61,003 nt of DNA. Origin: Massilia sp. ZL223. Lineage in GTDB: Bacteria; Pseudomonadota; Gammaproteobacteria; Burkholderiales; Burkholderiaceae_D. The DNA is taken from the NCBI RefSeq assembly GCF_018119395.1, contig NZ_JAGPWD010000035.1, forward strand, positions 1 to 61,003, written 5' to 3'. Under the pieces are notes generated by a model. That model made no database searches, was not told where the DNA came from, and saw only the letters and a list, made by a program, of their open reading frames with translations. Shown in pieces: positions 28,681-36,595 of the stretch. Within the stretch, counting starts at the first letter, position 1. Each line of letters opens with the position of its first letter. The position numbers and the translations under genes were made by a program.

Positions 28681-29712
28681 GTGACGATCTATAAAACCAT
28701 CAGCCTCGGCCTGCAGGGCGGCGGCACCTACGGCGCCTTCGGCTGGGGCGTGCTCGACCGGCTGCTGCAGGAAGAGTGGCTCGAACTCGACGCCATCAGC
28801 GGCACCAGCGCCGGGGCGATCAACGCCGTGGTGCTGGCCGACGGCTATGCGCACGGCGGCGGACGTGCGGGCGCGCGCCGGGCCCTCGACCGCTTCTGGC
28901 GCACCCTCGGCCAGACCGCCATCCTCAGTCCCTTGCAGCGCACGCCGCTCGACCACATGGCGGGTGGCTTCACCATGGAGCATTCGCCGGCCTACCAGCT
29001 GCTGGAAATGGCCGGCGCGCTGGCGGGACCCGTGTTCGAAACGCCGGTGACGCTCAACCCCTTGCGCAACTTCCTGTCGGCGACGGTGAATTTCGCGCGC
29101 GTGCGCGAATGCGAGGAACTCGAACTGTTCATCACCGCCACCAATGTGCGCACCGGCACCGGCAAGCTGTGGGAACGCAAGGAACTGGACGTGCAGAAGG
29201 TGCTGGCCTCGGCCTGCCTGCCGACCGTGTTCGCGGCCGTCGAAGTCGATGGCGAGACCTACTGGGACGGCAGCTATGTCGCCAATCCGCCGCTCGCGCC
29301 CCTGATCGAGCGCGGGACGGCGCGCGACCTGGTGATCGTGCAAAACAATCCGATCGCGCGCCAGGAGCTGCCGCGCAACATGGCCGACATCAGCAACCGC
29401 GCCAACGAGATCGCCTTCAACATCAGCTTCGTGCGCGAGATCAGCGCCTTGCAGCACCTGCATGGGGTGCCGGACGAGTTGCGCGGCGCCGGCGCTGCCC
29501 TGGACCCGGTACGCCTCCACCTCATTACTGGCAACGACCGGCTGTCCGAGTACAAGATCTCGGCCAAGTTCAATGCGGAGCTGGGCTTCCTGCAGCTCCT
29601 GCACGACCTGGGTGTCCAGACCGCCGAGACCTGGCTGCGCGAGCACGCCCAGCACCTGGGCCTGCGCTCGACGCTCGATCCGATGCCGGTCTATTTCCCC
29701 GACCGGCTCTAG
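28681..29712 (+). CDS. Patatin-like phospholipase
   Basis: 343 aa. Ser-Asp dyad lipase: oxyanion loop LQGGGTYGAFGWG, nucleophile Ser43 in GTSAG, and catalytic Asp in YWDGSYV (DG-S variant). No signal peptide or membrane segment, so a cytoplasmic acyl hydrolase. GTG start with GGAG ~7 bp upstream. Stands alone, 87 bp after lrgB, and ends 3 bp from the convergent hemerythrin gene. Lipid substrate unknown; a role in membrane turnover or polyhydroxyalkanoate metabolism cannot be told from sequence. Confidence 0.88.
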   Translation: MTIYKTISLGLQGGGTYGAFGWGVLDRLLQEEWLELDAISGTSAGAINAVVLADGYAHGGGRAGARRALDRFWRTLGQTAILSPLQRTPLDHMAGGFTMEHSPAYQLLEMAGALAGPVFETPVTLNPLRNFLSATVNFARVRECEELELFITATNVRTGTGKLWERKELDVQKVLASACLPTVFAAVEVDGETYWDGSYVANPPLAPLIERGTARDLVIVQNNPIARQELPRNMADISNRANEIAFNISFVREISALQHLHGVPDELRGAGAALDPVRLHLITGNDRLSEYKISAKFNAELGFLQLLHDLGVQTAETWLREHAQHLGLRSTLDPMPVYFPDRL

Positions 29713-29715
29713 ACC

Positions 29716-30312
29716 TCAGACCGGATTCGATTTCCAGGTCTTCTTCGGTCCCAGCGCCTTGGCGGCGAACAGCGCGCTGGCCAGGCCCACGACCATGGCG
29801 GCGGTGCTGCCCGAGAAGCCCACGACATGCTCCTTGGCCAGCTTGCCGGCCTTGGGGCCCACCAGCTGCATGCGGCGGCTGGTCATGCGCGCGCCCATTT
29901 CGGACAGCGCCTGGCGGCTGAAGATGGCTTCGGCCTGCGGCAGCAGCTTGGTTTCCTCGTCCGCCACGTGGTGGATCACGTCGCGCATCAGTTCCATCAC
30001 CAGGTCGTCATGGCGCGGGTCGGAGCCGCTGGTGCGGCGCAGCTCGGCGATGAGGCGGCGCATCTCCATGTGCTCGGGCTCGGCCTTGTGGATGAAGGGC
30101 TCTTTCGCATCGCGCTGGCGCATGGCCGGGTAGAAGATCTCTTCCTCGAGCGTCGCGTGGATCTCCAGCGCGTCGCAGATGGTGTCGGCCAGGGCCTTCT
30201 TGACGGTCGGGCGCTTGTCGCGCGAATACTGGTGGAAGGTGACCATCGTGTGCGAATGGTCGAAGCGGATCATGTCGGTAATCGTCGGGCTCAACTGTTT
30301 GAGAGAAAACAT
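29716..30312 (-). CDS. Hemerythrin HHE-domain protein with hydrophobic C-terminal tail
   Basis: 198 aa. Residues ~10-135 form an HHE four-helix bundle with His/Glu ligand candidates (FDHSHTM, IHATLEEEIFYP, EPEHMEMRR, IHHVADEETKLLP), suggesting a di-iron or O2/NO-responsive site. A Gly/Ala-rich hydrophobic segment near 165-190 could be a membrane tail, uncommon in small HHE proteins. AAGGAG lies ~8 bp upstream. Divergent from Mn catalase across 357 bp; both fit peroxide or reactive-oxygen handling. Confidence 0.88.
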   Translation of the reverse strand: MFSLKQLSPTITDMIRFDHSHTMVTFHQYSRDKRPTVKKALADTICDALEIHATLEEEIFYPAMRQRDAKEPFIHKAEPEHMEMRRLIAELRRTSGSDPRHDDLVMELMRDVIHHVADEETKLLPQAEAIFSRQALSEMGARMTSRRMQLVGPKAGKLAKEHVVGFSGSTAAMVVGLASALFAAKALGPKKTWKSNPV

Positions 30313-30669
30313 CGTCTTTCTCCTTCGTGGTGGTTGGACCAGCAGCTTGTGCCGGCGAGGTCTTGCAATATCGATCAGGCTTCATGCTAGGTCGTTTCTC
30401 ATGCGGGGCGCGCACGATTACCTTGCCGCGAACATGGGAATTTCCTTTTTACATCAAAGACTTGATTCCCCTGATCCATGTTCTTTACCTGGCTTTACAG
30501 CTTGTCACACTAGTCCTACAACCAGACAAGCGCGTACCTGATGACGTCTCGACAGCGGGGCTGAGAACATGAAGGTGTTCGGTTGCCGACCCCGGCGGCA
30601 GCCTCGGGGCCGGCTGCATGCGCGGGATGCGCGGCGGCTGGTGTCAACATTCATCGGAGGAACACGCTT
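30313..30669. other. 357-bp divergent intergenic region, hemerythrin / Mn catalase
   Basis: No gene here. The middle (about 30400-30530) is clearly A/T-richer than the surroundings. Best sigma-70-like pair toward Mn catalase: TTTACA (30494-30499), 17 bp, TACAAC (30517-30522), giving a leader of about 140 bases. The segment nearest Mn catalase (30580-30640) is very GC-rich and could fold. No palindromic operator such as an OxyR or PerR box stands out. Confidence 0.4.
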
Positions 30670-31677
30670 ATGTTTGCACATAACAAACGCTTGCAATACA
30701 CGGTGCGCGTCAACGAGCCGAACCCGGCGCTGGCCAACCTGATGCTCGAGCAGTTCGGCGGCCCGCAGGGCGAGCTGGCCGCTGCGATGCGCTACTTCAC
30801 GCAGGCGGTATCGGAAGACGATGCGGGCCGCAAGGACATGCTGTTCGATATCGCGACCGAGGAGCTGAGCCACCTCGAGGTGATCGGCCACATCGTCGCC
30901 ATGCTGAACAAGGGCGCCAAGGGCCGCCTGGCCGAAGCCGTCGACAGCGAAGCCGACATGTACAAGAGCATCACCGGCCCAGGCAACGACAGCCACATCA
31001 CCCAGGTGCTGTACGGCGGCGGCACGCCGCTGGTGAACTCGGCCGGCGTGCCGTGGACGGCGGCGTATATCGACTCGATCAGCGAGCCGACCGCCGACCT
31101 GCGCTCGAACATCGCCGCCGAGGCGCGCGCCAAGATCGTCTACGAGCGCCTGATCGCGCTGACCGACGACCCGGGCGTGAAGGAAGCGCTGGGCTTCCTG
31201 ATGACGCGCGAAGTGGCGCACCAGAAGTCCTTCGAGAAGGCCTTGTACGCGATCGAGCCGAACTTCCCGCCGGGGAAAATGGCGGCCGATCCGCGCTTCG
31301 CGAGCGTGTACTACAACATGTCGCAGGGCCCGGGCGAAGTGCGCGGCCCGTGGAACCAGGGCGCGGACTGGGATTTCGTCAGCGACCGCGAGAAGCAGTG
31401 CGCCGTCGACGGCGGCTCGGGCGAGGCGGAAGTGGCGCTGCCGGCCGACGACATCGACGTGCTCAAGCAGATGGCCATGCGCACCCAGTCCAACCCGGCC
31501 TCGTCGCCGCGCACGGGGGCGGAACTGGGCATGAGCATGCAATCGGCATCCGGTGGTACGATGGGTGGATCGTCGGGTAACGCCATGGGCAAGGCCAATG
31601 TGGCCAGCAAAGGCGGCGAGCTGGACGATACCGGCCTGAGCAATCCGAAAGGCAGCAAAAAGTCGCTGAAGAAGTAA
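30670..31677 (+). CDS. Manganese catalase
   Basis: Non-haem di-manganese catalase that disproportionates H2O2. 335 aa. Ferritin-like bundle with ligand-bearing segments LMLEQFGGPQGELAAAMRYF, FDIATEELSHLEVIGHIV, AEARAKIVYERL and TREVAHQKSFEKAL (paired Glu/His). Start MFAHNKRLQYTVRVNEP is the usual family N terminus, with GGAGGA ~9 bp upstream. A low-complexity Ser/Gly/Lys-rich tail (~275-335) ends KKSLKK. Followed by a strong hairpin and a ZIP metal transporter. Confidence 0.95.
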   Translation: MFAHNKRLQYTVRVNEPNPALANLMLEQFGGPQGELAAAMRYFTQAVSEDDAGRKDMLFDIATEELSHLEVIGHIVAMLNKGAKGRLAEAVDSEADMYKSITGPGNDSHITQVLYGGGTPLVNSAGVPWTAAYIDSISEPTADLRSNIAAEARAKIVYERLIALTDDPGVKEALGFLMTREVAHQKSFEKALYAIEPNFPPGKMAADPRFASVYYNMSQGPGEVRGPWNQGADWDFVSDREKQCAVDGGSGEAEVALPADDIDVLKQMAMRTQSNPASSPRTGAELGMSMQSASGGTMGGSSGNAMGKANVASKGGELDDTGLSNPKGSKKSLKK

Positions 31678-31688
31678 ACCGCAAGACA

Positions 31689-31717
31689 GGTCCCGTGCGG
31701 CCCTGCCGCGCGGGGCC
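31689..31717 (+). other. Strong intergenic hairpin, Mn catalase to ZIP
   Basis: 13-bp stem (31689-31701 with 31705-31717, two G-U pairs) closed by a 3-base loop. No T tract follows, so it is not a standard terminator. It may protect the upstream catalase mRNA end or reduce readthrough into the ZIP gene. Confidence 0.5.
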
Positions 31718-31732
31718 TGAACAGGACATTGC

Positions 31733-32650
31733 ATGAATTTCAGAACCGAAAAAGCGGATGGAACGCGCGCGGACGGTGCCTTGCCGCGCTGGCTCACCTT
31801 GCGGCGCCTGGTCGGCTTCACGATCTGCGCCGTCGGCTGCCTGGTCCTGCTCGGCAGCCTGGTCGAGCAGATCATGATCGCCAATCCCAAGATGCATGCG
31901 GCCCTGCTGGGCGGCGGCACGGCGGCGGCCGCGACCGCGCTCGGGACCTTGCCGGTCCTGATGGCGCAAAATTTCTCCAAGCGTACTTACGACTGCTTCC
32001 TCGGCTTCGGCGCCGGCGTGATGCTGGGCGCCACCGCGTTCTCGCTCGTGATTCCCGCCCTGGCCGCGGCCAAGGCCGCCGGCGCGGGCAGCTGGGAAGC
32101 CAGCCTGATGGCGGGCGCGGGCATCATGGCCGGCGCCGGCGGCATCATGCTGCTGGGCCGCGCGGTCCAGCCCGAGGGCATCCTGGGCAGCGACATCGAC
32201 GGCACCTCGCTGCGGCGCGCCTGGCTGTTCATCTGGGCGGTGGCCCTGCATAACCTGCCCGAAGGCCTGGCGATCGGCGTGGCCTACGCCGGAATCGACA
32301 TCGAGAAAGCGAATTCCCTGACCACCGGCATTTCCATCCAGGACGTGCCGGAAGGGCTGGTGGTCGCACTGGCCCTGCGCACGGTCGGCTATGGACGGCT
32401 GATGTCGGTGAGCGGAGGCGTGGTGTCCGGCCTGATCGAGCCGGTGGCGGCCGCCCTGGGCGTGGCCCTGATCGGGATTTCGGCGGGGATGCTGCCTTTC
32501 GCCCTGGCCGCGGCCGGGGGAGCGATGCTGCTCGTCATCGTGCACGACGTGATTCCCGAATCTCATCGAGGCGGCAACGCGACCGCCGCCAGTATCGCCC
32601 TGGTGGGCGGCTTCATCCTGATGACGGTGCTCGATACGGCGCTGTCCTGA
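31733..32650 (+). CDS. ZIP-family metal transporter
   Basis: 305 aa, about eight helices. ZIP signatures are clear: HNLPEGLAIGVAY in helix 4 and QDVPEGLVVALAL in helix 5, with a further His-Asp pair (VHDVIPESHRGG). Imports or exports divalent metal, usually Zn2+, sometimes Mn2+ or Fe2+. Directly after Mn catalase (55-bp gap), so manganese supply to that enzyme is an attractive but unproved role. AGGA lies ~7 bp before the ATG. Confidence 0.9.
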   Translation: MNFRTEKADGTRADGALPRWLTLRRLVGFTICAVGCLVLLGSLVEQIMIANPKMHAALLGGGTAAAATALGTLPVLMAQNFSKRTYDCFLGFGAGVMLGATAFSLVIPALAAAKAAGAGSWEASLMAGAGIMAGAGGIMLLGRAVQPEGILGSDIDGTSLRRAWLFIWAVALHNLPEGLAIGVAYAGIDIEKANSLTTGISIQDVPEGLVVALALRTVGYGRLMSVSGGVVSGLIEPVAAALGVALIGISAGMLPFALAAAGGAMLLVIVHDVIPESHRGGNATAASIALVGGFILMTVLDTALS

Positions 32651-32689
32651 GCGGCGTTTCCCGCGCCTCCACGCGAAGGGAAAATTCGC

Positions 32690-32718
32690 TTGACTTCAAA
32701 ATATGACGGGAATAATAT
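32690..32718 (+). promoter_or_regulatory. Sigma-70 promoter of the tetR gene
   Basis: TTGACT (32690-32695), 17-bp spacer, TAATAT (32713-32718): near-consensus. Predicted start ~32725. The -10 is overlapped by a palindromic operator, so autorepression is expected. Confidence 0.75.
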
Positions 32719-32733
32719 GAGCTCCATCATATT
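32714..32733. promoter_or_regulatory. TetR-type operator, site 1 (over the tetR -10)
   Basis: AATATGA, 6-bp spacer GCTCCA, TCATATT: perfect 7-bp arms. The same arms and spacing recur at 33367-33386. It covers the -10 hexamer and start point, the classic place for steric repression. Confidence 0.75.
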
Positions 32734-32746
32734 TCGAGGTGCCGCC

Positions 32747-33325
32747 ATGCCAGCTTCGTCCAAACGCGAACAGACCCACGCCCGGATCGTCGAGGCTGCC
32801 GCGCGCGCCTTGCGCCGCGAAGGCTTCGCCGGCGTCGGCGTGGCCGATGTGATGAAGCAGGCCGGGCTCACCCATGGCGGCTTCTACGCCCACTTCCCGT
32901 CGCGCGAGGCCTTGCTGCTGGAGGCGGTCGAGCGCGCGGCGTCCGAGAGCGCGACCGTGCTGGCCGAACGCATCGGCGCACGCACCGCCAAGGGCATGTC
33001 CCCGCTGCAGGCCCTGATCGACGCCTATCTGTCGCCGGAACACCTCGAGGCCACCGAAGAGGGCTGCCTGGTGGGCGCCCTCGGTTCCGAGATGGCGCGC
33101 CAGGACGAGATCCTGCTCAACGCCTCGCGCGCCCGGGTCGAGCGCCTGATCGAGCGGGTGGGCGAGGCCTTGCCGGAAGGCGCGGCGCCGGGGCAGGCGG
33201 TCGCCCTCGCCGGCGCGCTGGTGGGCACGCTGCAGGTGGCGCGCACCATGGGCCGCCAGGGCCCGGGACGCGAACTGCTGGAGCAGGGCAAGGCCGCACT
33301 GATCGCACAATACGCAGCATCCTGA
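32747..33325 (+). CDS. TetR-family repressor
   Basis: 192 aa. N-terminal TetR HTH (ARIVEAAARALRREGFAGVGVADVMKQAGLTHGGFYAHFPSREAL spans residues ~12-55); the C-terminal ligand domain resembles the TetR_C group found with SDR/MFS efflux pairs. Start MPASSKREQ has GAGGTG ~6 bp upstream. Two matching operators, one over its own promoter and one before the downstream SDR-MFS genes, make it the likely repressor of all three genes. Inducer unknown. Confidence 0.92.
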   Translation: MPASSKREQTHARIVEAAARALRREGFAGVGVADVMKQAGLTHGGFYAHFPSREALLLEAVERAASESATVLAERIGARTAKGMSPLQALIDAYLSPEHLEATEEGCLVGALGSEMARQDEILLNASRARVERLIERVGEALPEGAAPGQAVALAGALVGTLQVARTMGRQGPGRELLEQGKAALIAQYAAS

Positions 33326-33335
33326 AATCAGGCGA

Positions 33336-33358
33336 GCCGCCTGCGGGCGGCAATTTTT
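33336..33358 (+). terminator. Rho-independent terminator after tetR
   Basis: GCCGCC-TGCG-GGCGGC stem-loop followed by AATTTTT, 10 bp after the tetR stop. It separates tetR from the SDR-MFS unit, which therefore needs its own promoter. Confidence 0.75.
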
Positions 33359-33363
33359 CGCAG

Positions 33364-33389
33364 TTGAATATGATGACCATCATATTCAA
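33364..33389. promoter_or_regulatory. TetR-type operator, site 2 (before SDR-MFS)
   Basis: Near-perfect 26-bp palindrome: arms TTGAATATGATG and CATCATATTCAA around a 2-bp centre. It contains the same AATATGA-N6-TCATATT core as site 1. It lies 56 bp upstream of the SDR start. A -10/-35 pair is not clear by eye, but this position should control the SDR-MFS promoter. Confidence 0.78.
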
Positions 33390-33444
33390 GGCGCCGACGG
33401 GGCACAGGGCCGACCGGACGCCATCACACACGAAAGGGAATGCC

Positions 33445-34146
33445 ATGAAACTCGACAACGCTACCGTCCTCGTCACCGGCGCCAACCGCGGCCTGGGCCG
33501 TGAATTCGCCCGCCAGGCACTGGCCCGGGGCGCCCGCAAGGTCTATGCGGCGGCGCGCAACCCGGCCTCGGTCGACCTGGAAGGCGTGGTGCCCGTGGCG
33601 CTCGACGTCACCGACGCCTTCCAGGCGGCCGCGCTGGCACGCGAGCTGGGCGACGTCGACCTGGTGATCAACAACGCGGGCATCGCCGAGATGACCGGGG
33701 TGCTCGATCCGGAAAGCCCGGCGGCGCTGCGTCGCATGTTTGAAACCAATGTGTTCGGCATCCTGAACGTGAGCCGTGCCTTCGCGCCCGTGCTGGGCAG
33801 GAATGGCGGCGGCGCCTTCCTGAACGTGCTGTCGGTGGCAAGCTGGATCAGCAGCCCGGCACTGGCTGCCTATGGGGTCACCAAGGCGGCGGCCTGGAGC
33901 CTGACCAACGGCCTGCGCAACGAACTGGCGGCGCAGCAGACCCAGGTGATGGGCCTGCACGTGGGCTTCATCGACACCGACCTGACCCAGGGCATCGATG
34001 CGCCGAAGCTGACCGTCGATGTGGTGGTCGACCGCGGCTACGCGGCGCTCGAGGCGGGTGCGCCGGAAGTCGCCATCGACGAGCTGACGCAGGCCGTCAA
34101 GCGCGGCCTCTCGGCCGAGCCAGGCCTGTACACCTTGCCGCGCTAA
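33445..34146 (+). CDS. Short-chain dehydrogenase/reductase
   Basis: 233 aa, classical SDR. NAD(P) motif TGANRGLG (residues 11-18), NNAG (~76-79), catalytic Ser in LSVASW and YGVTK (Tyr-X3-Lys). Cytosolic oxidoreductase on an unknown carbonyl or alcohol. Start MKLDNATVLVTGA begins directly at the first beta strand; AAAGGGAA lies ~7 bp upstream. Thirteen bp before an MFS exporter and behind a TetR operator, so it may be part of an inducible detoxification unit. Confidence 0.92.
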   Translation: MKLDNATVLVTGANRGLGREFARQALARGARKVYAAARNPASVDLEGVVPVALDVTDAFQAAALARELGDVDLVINNAGIAEMTGVLDPESPAALRRMFETNVFGILNVSRAFAPVLGRNGGGAFLNVLSVASWISSPALAAYGVTKAAAWSLTNGLRNELAAQQTQVMGLHVGFIDTDLTQGIDAPKLTVDVVVDRGYAALEAGAPEVAIDELTQAVKRGLSAEPGLYTLPR

Positions 34147-34159
34147 GCAGGGGCTGGAC

Positions 34160-35575
34160 ATGGACATGCGCGCCGACGCGGCCATCGCCGCCACCGCCGC
34201 CACCCGCCGCCTGCCGGGCTGGGGCGCGTTCGCGATCGCCAGCACGGCGGTCCTGCTGGTTGCGAACGACAGCACCATGCTGTTCGCCGCCTTCGGCGCG
34301 CTGCGCCATGCTTTTCCGGGCGCCACCGCGGCCGAGCTGTCCTGGGTGCTGAACGCCTACACGGTCGTGTTCGCTACGCTGCTGGTGCCGGCCGGCGGCC
34401 TGGCCGACCGCTTTGGTACCCGCCGCAGCTTCCTGGCGGGGCTCGCGCTCTTCCTCGGCGGCTCGGCAGCGGCGGGAATGTCGCCCAGCATGGGGCTGCT
34501 GGTCGCCAGCCGCGTGACGCAGGGCGTCGGCGCGGCGCTGGTGACGCCCAGTTCGCTGGCGATCATCCTGGCCGCATTTCCACCGGCGCGGCGGGCGGTG
34601 GTGGTCGGGCTGTGGGGAGCGGCATCCGCTCTGGGCGCCGCCATCGGGCCGATCGCGGGCAGCTTCGCGGCAGAACTGCATGGCTGGGCCGGCGTCTTCT
34701 TCGTGAACCTGCTGCCGGGCGCGGCTGCGCTGTACCTCGGCTGGCGGTATCTGGCGCCGGCGCCGGGTGGCGGCCGCACGGCCTCCGTCGACCTGGTCGG
34801 CATGCTCTTGCTGGGCCTGGCGGCGGGCGCCCTTGCGATGGCGATCACCCAGTCCGGCTCGCCGGTCTGGAGCCGGGCGGACCTGGCGCTGCTGGCCGGC
34901 GGCGGCGTACTGGCATTGCTCGGCTTCGTGCTGTGGGCGGGCCGCAGTGCGGCGCCGCTGGTGGACCTGTCCCTGTTCCGCTCGCGCACCTACAGCGCGG
35001 TGAACCTGGCGACCCTGGTGTTCAATGTCGCCTTCATCATGATGTTCTTCTCGCTGTTTTCCTTCCTGACCAAGGTCTGGCACTACAGCCTGCCACTGGC
35101 CGGGATGGCGATCGCGGCGGGACCGCTGACGGTGGTGCCGGTGGCCTTCCTGGCCGGGCGCTTCGCGGCGCGCTCGGGCCATCGCGTGCTGCTGGTGGCG
35201 GGATCGCTGGTGTTCGCGGCCGCCGGGACCTGGCTGCTGCTGGTGCCGGGGACGCAGCCCGCCTACCTGAGCCAGTGGCTGCCGGCGATGCTGTTGAGCG
35301 GAATCGGGATCGGCATGGTGCTGCCTTCGCTGTCCGGGGCGGCGGTGGCGGGGCTGGCGCCGGCGCGCTTCGCGGTCGGCGGGGCGGTCAACCAGGCGGT
35401 CCGGCAGTTCGGCGCGGTGCTGGGGGTGGCGCTGACGGTGCGCTGGCTGGGCGGCGCGCATCTGGCGCCGGCCGACTCCGAGCCGGTGTTCGGGATGCAG
35501 ATCGGACTTGCCCTGCTGACCGGATTGCTGTGCCTGGTGGTGCATACCCGGCCGGGAATGGCGCCCGGCCGCTGA
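34160..35575 (+). CDS. MFS transporter, DHA2-type drug efflux
   Basis: 471 aa, about 14 helices. Typical DHA2 features: NDSTMLFAAFGALRHAF in helix 1, LSWVLNAYTVVFA in helix 2, GGLADRFGTRR loop and a helix-5 motif around GAASALGAAIGPIAGSF. Likely proton-driven export of a toxic organic compound. Starts 13 bp after the SDR gene, same operon. SDR plus MFS under one TetR repressor suggests coupled modification and export of an inducing compound; the compound is unknown. Confidence 0.9.
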   Translation: MDMRADAAIAATAATRRLPGWGAFAIASTAVLLVANDSTMLFAAFGALRHAFPGATAAELSWVLNAYTVVFATLLVPAGGLADRFGTRRSFLAGLALFLGGSAAAGMSPSMGLLVASRVTQGVGAALVTPSSLAIILAAFPPARRAVVVGLWGAASALGAAIGPIAGSFAAELHGWAGVFFVNLLPGAAALYLGWRYLAPAPGGGRTASVDLVGMLLLGLAAGALAMAITQSGSPVWSRADLALLAGGGVLALLGFVLWAGRSAAPLVDLSLFRSRTYSAVNLATLVFNVAFIMMFFSLFSFLTKVWHYSLPLAGMAIAAGPLTVVPVAFLAGRFAARSGHRVLLVAGSLVFAAAGTWLLLVPGTQPAYLSQWLPAMLLSGIGIGMVLPSLSGAAVAGLAPARFAVGGAVNQAVRQFGAVLGVALTVRWLGGAHLAPADSEPVFGMQIGLALLTGLLCLVVHTRPGMAPGR

Positions 35576-35583
35576 GTCGGATT

Positions 35584-36471
35584 TCAGGGGCCGGGGCCGC
35601 CGAGTTTCCCGGCAAGGAAGTTCGTCAAGCGCAGCTCGTAGGCGGCGGGGGCGTAGTCGTACAGGTCCTGGTGGGCGGCGCCGCCGACTTCCCACAGCTG
35701 CGCGCTGGCGCCGAGCGCCGCGTGGATGCGGCGCGTCTCGGCGAGCGTGGTATGCAGGTCTTCGGTACCGGAGGCGACCAGGACCGGCATGTCGAGCGCT
35801 CCCAGGCGGTCGATGGGCCGCAACTGCGCGGGTTCGATGGCAAGGCGCAGCGGCAGCTGCCACAGCAGCAGCCTGGAGAGCGGCGCGGCCAGCGCCCCGA
35901 GCCGCATGCGCAGGCGGTTCTCGACAGCTTCCTCGATGGTCGGATACATGGATTCGAGCACCACGGCGTCGGGCCGTGGGCAGCCGCGGCACAGGACCAG
36001 CGAGGCCGCGCCCAGCGAGACGCCGATCACGCCCAGGCGCGCTTCCGGCTGGCGCCGGCGCAGCCATTCCAGGCTGGACCGTACCGCCTCGGATTCGCTC
36101 AGGCCGAAGGTGATCGCGGGCGCGGGGCTGGCGCCATGTCCCGGCAGGTCGATCAGCAGCACCGCATGGCCTTGCCGGTTCAGGAAGCGGGCGCGCGCCA
36201 GCATCTGGCGCCGGTCGGAACGGATGCCGTGCAGGAGCAGCAGGGCGCTCTTGCCGCGCCCTTCCAGGAACCAGCCGGCGACCGGCATGTCGGTATCGGT
36301 CTTGATGGTGACGGCCGTCGTGCCGGGCGCGGCGGGGAAGGGCGCCGCACCCTGCTGGGCGCGCATCAACTCGCTGCCAACCTGCCAGACCAGGACGGCG
36401 CCGATCACGGCCCCGGCCGCCATCGCTTTCATCCACAGTGGCACAGCGAACTTTCTCACGGACAAATCCAT
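35584..36471 (-). CDS. Alpha/beta hydrolase, membrane-anchored
   Basis: 295 aa. One N-terminal membrane helix (residues ~14-33), then an alpha/beta hydrolase fold. Seen: LLLHGIRSDRRQ, nucleophile Ser in GVSLGAASL, catalytic Asp candidate in SGTEDLHT and His in GAAHQDLY. Resembles bacterial serine aminopeptidase/hydrolase_4 type proteins. Ester or amide substrate unknown. Its stop is 8 bp from the convergent DHA2 gene. Upstream DNA holds no partner on the same strand within 120 bp. Confidence 0.85.
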   Translation of the reverse strand: MDLSVRKFAVPLWMKAMAAGAVIGAVLVWQVGSELMRAQQGAAPFPAAPGTTAVTIKTDTDMPVAGWFLEGRGKSALLLLHGIRSDRRQMLARARFLNRQGHAVLLIDLPGHGASPAPAITFGLSESEAVRSSLEWLRRRQPEARLGVIGVSLGAASLVLCRGCPRPDAVVLESMYPTIEEAVENRLRMRLGALAAPLSRLLLWQLPLRLAIEPAQLRPIDRLGALDMPVLVASGTEDLHTTLAETRRIHAALGASAQLWEVGGAAHQDLYDYAPAAYELRLTNFLAGKLGGPGP

Positions 36472-36545
36472 TTCCTTGCTGTCAATTTGTTAAGGATAGC
36501 AAAGCTGGCCCGGGGAAAATGCGCGGATCGTCACGATGTAAAGAC

Positions 36546-36572
36546 AAAAAAAGACGGCCCCGCAGGGCCGTC
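36546..36572 (-). terminator. Rho-independent terminator of the MHS-type MFS gene
   Basis: Read on the minus strand: GACGGCCC-TGCG-GGGCCGTC stem (8 bp, perfect) then seven T. It lies 24 bp after the stop of the minus-strand MFS gene. Confidence 0.85.
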
Positions 36573-36595
36573 CTTGTCTGGCGTGCGGCTTCCGC

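Noticed and set aside
30406..30582. Short open frames in the hemerythrin-Mn catalase gap
   Set aside because: No SD, no sensible start, atypical codon use compared with neighbours.
34097..36436. Minus-strand open frame of about 780 codons across the DHA2 transporter and hydrolase
   Set aside because: Low-complexity Arg/Gln/Ala translation; conflicts with two recognisable genes.
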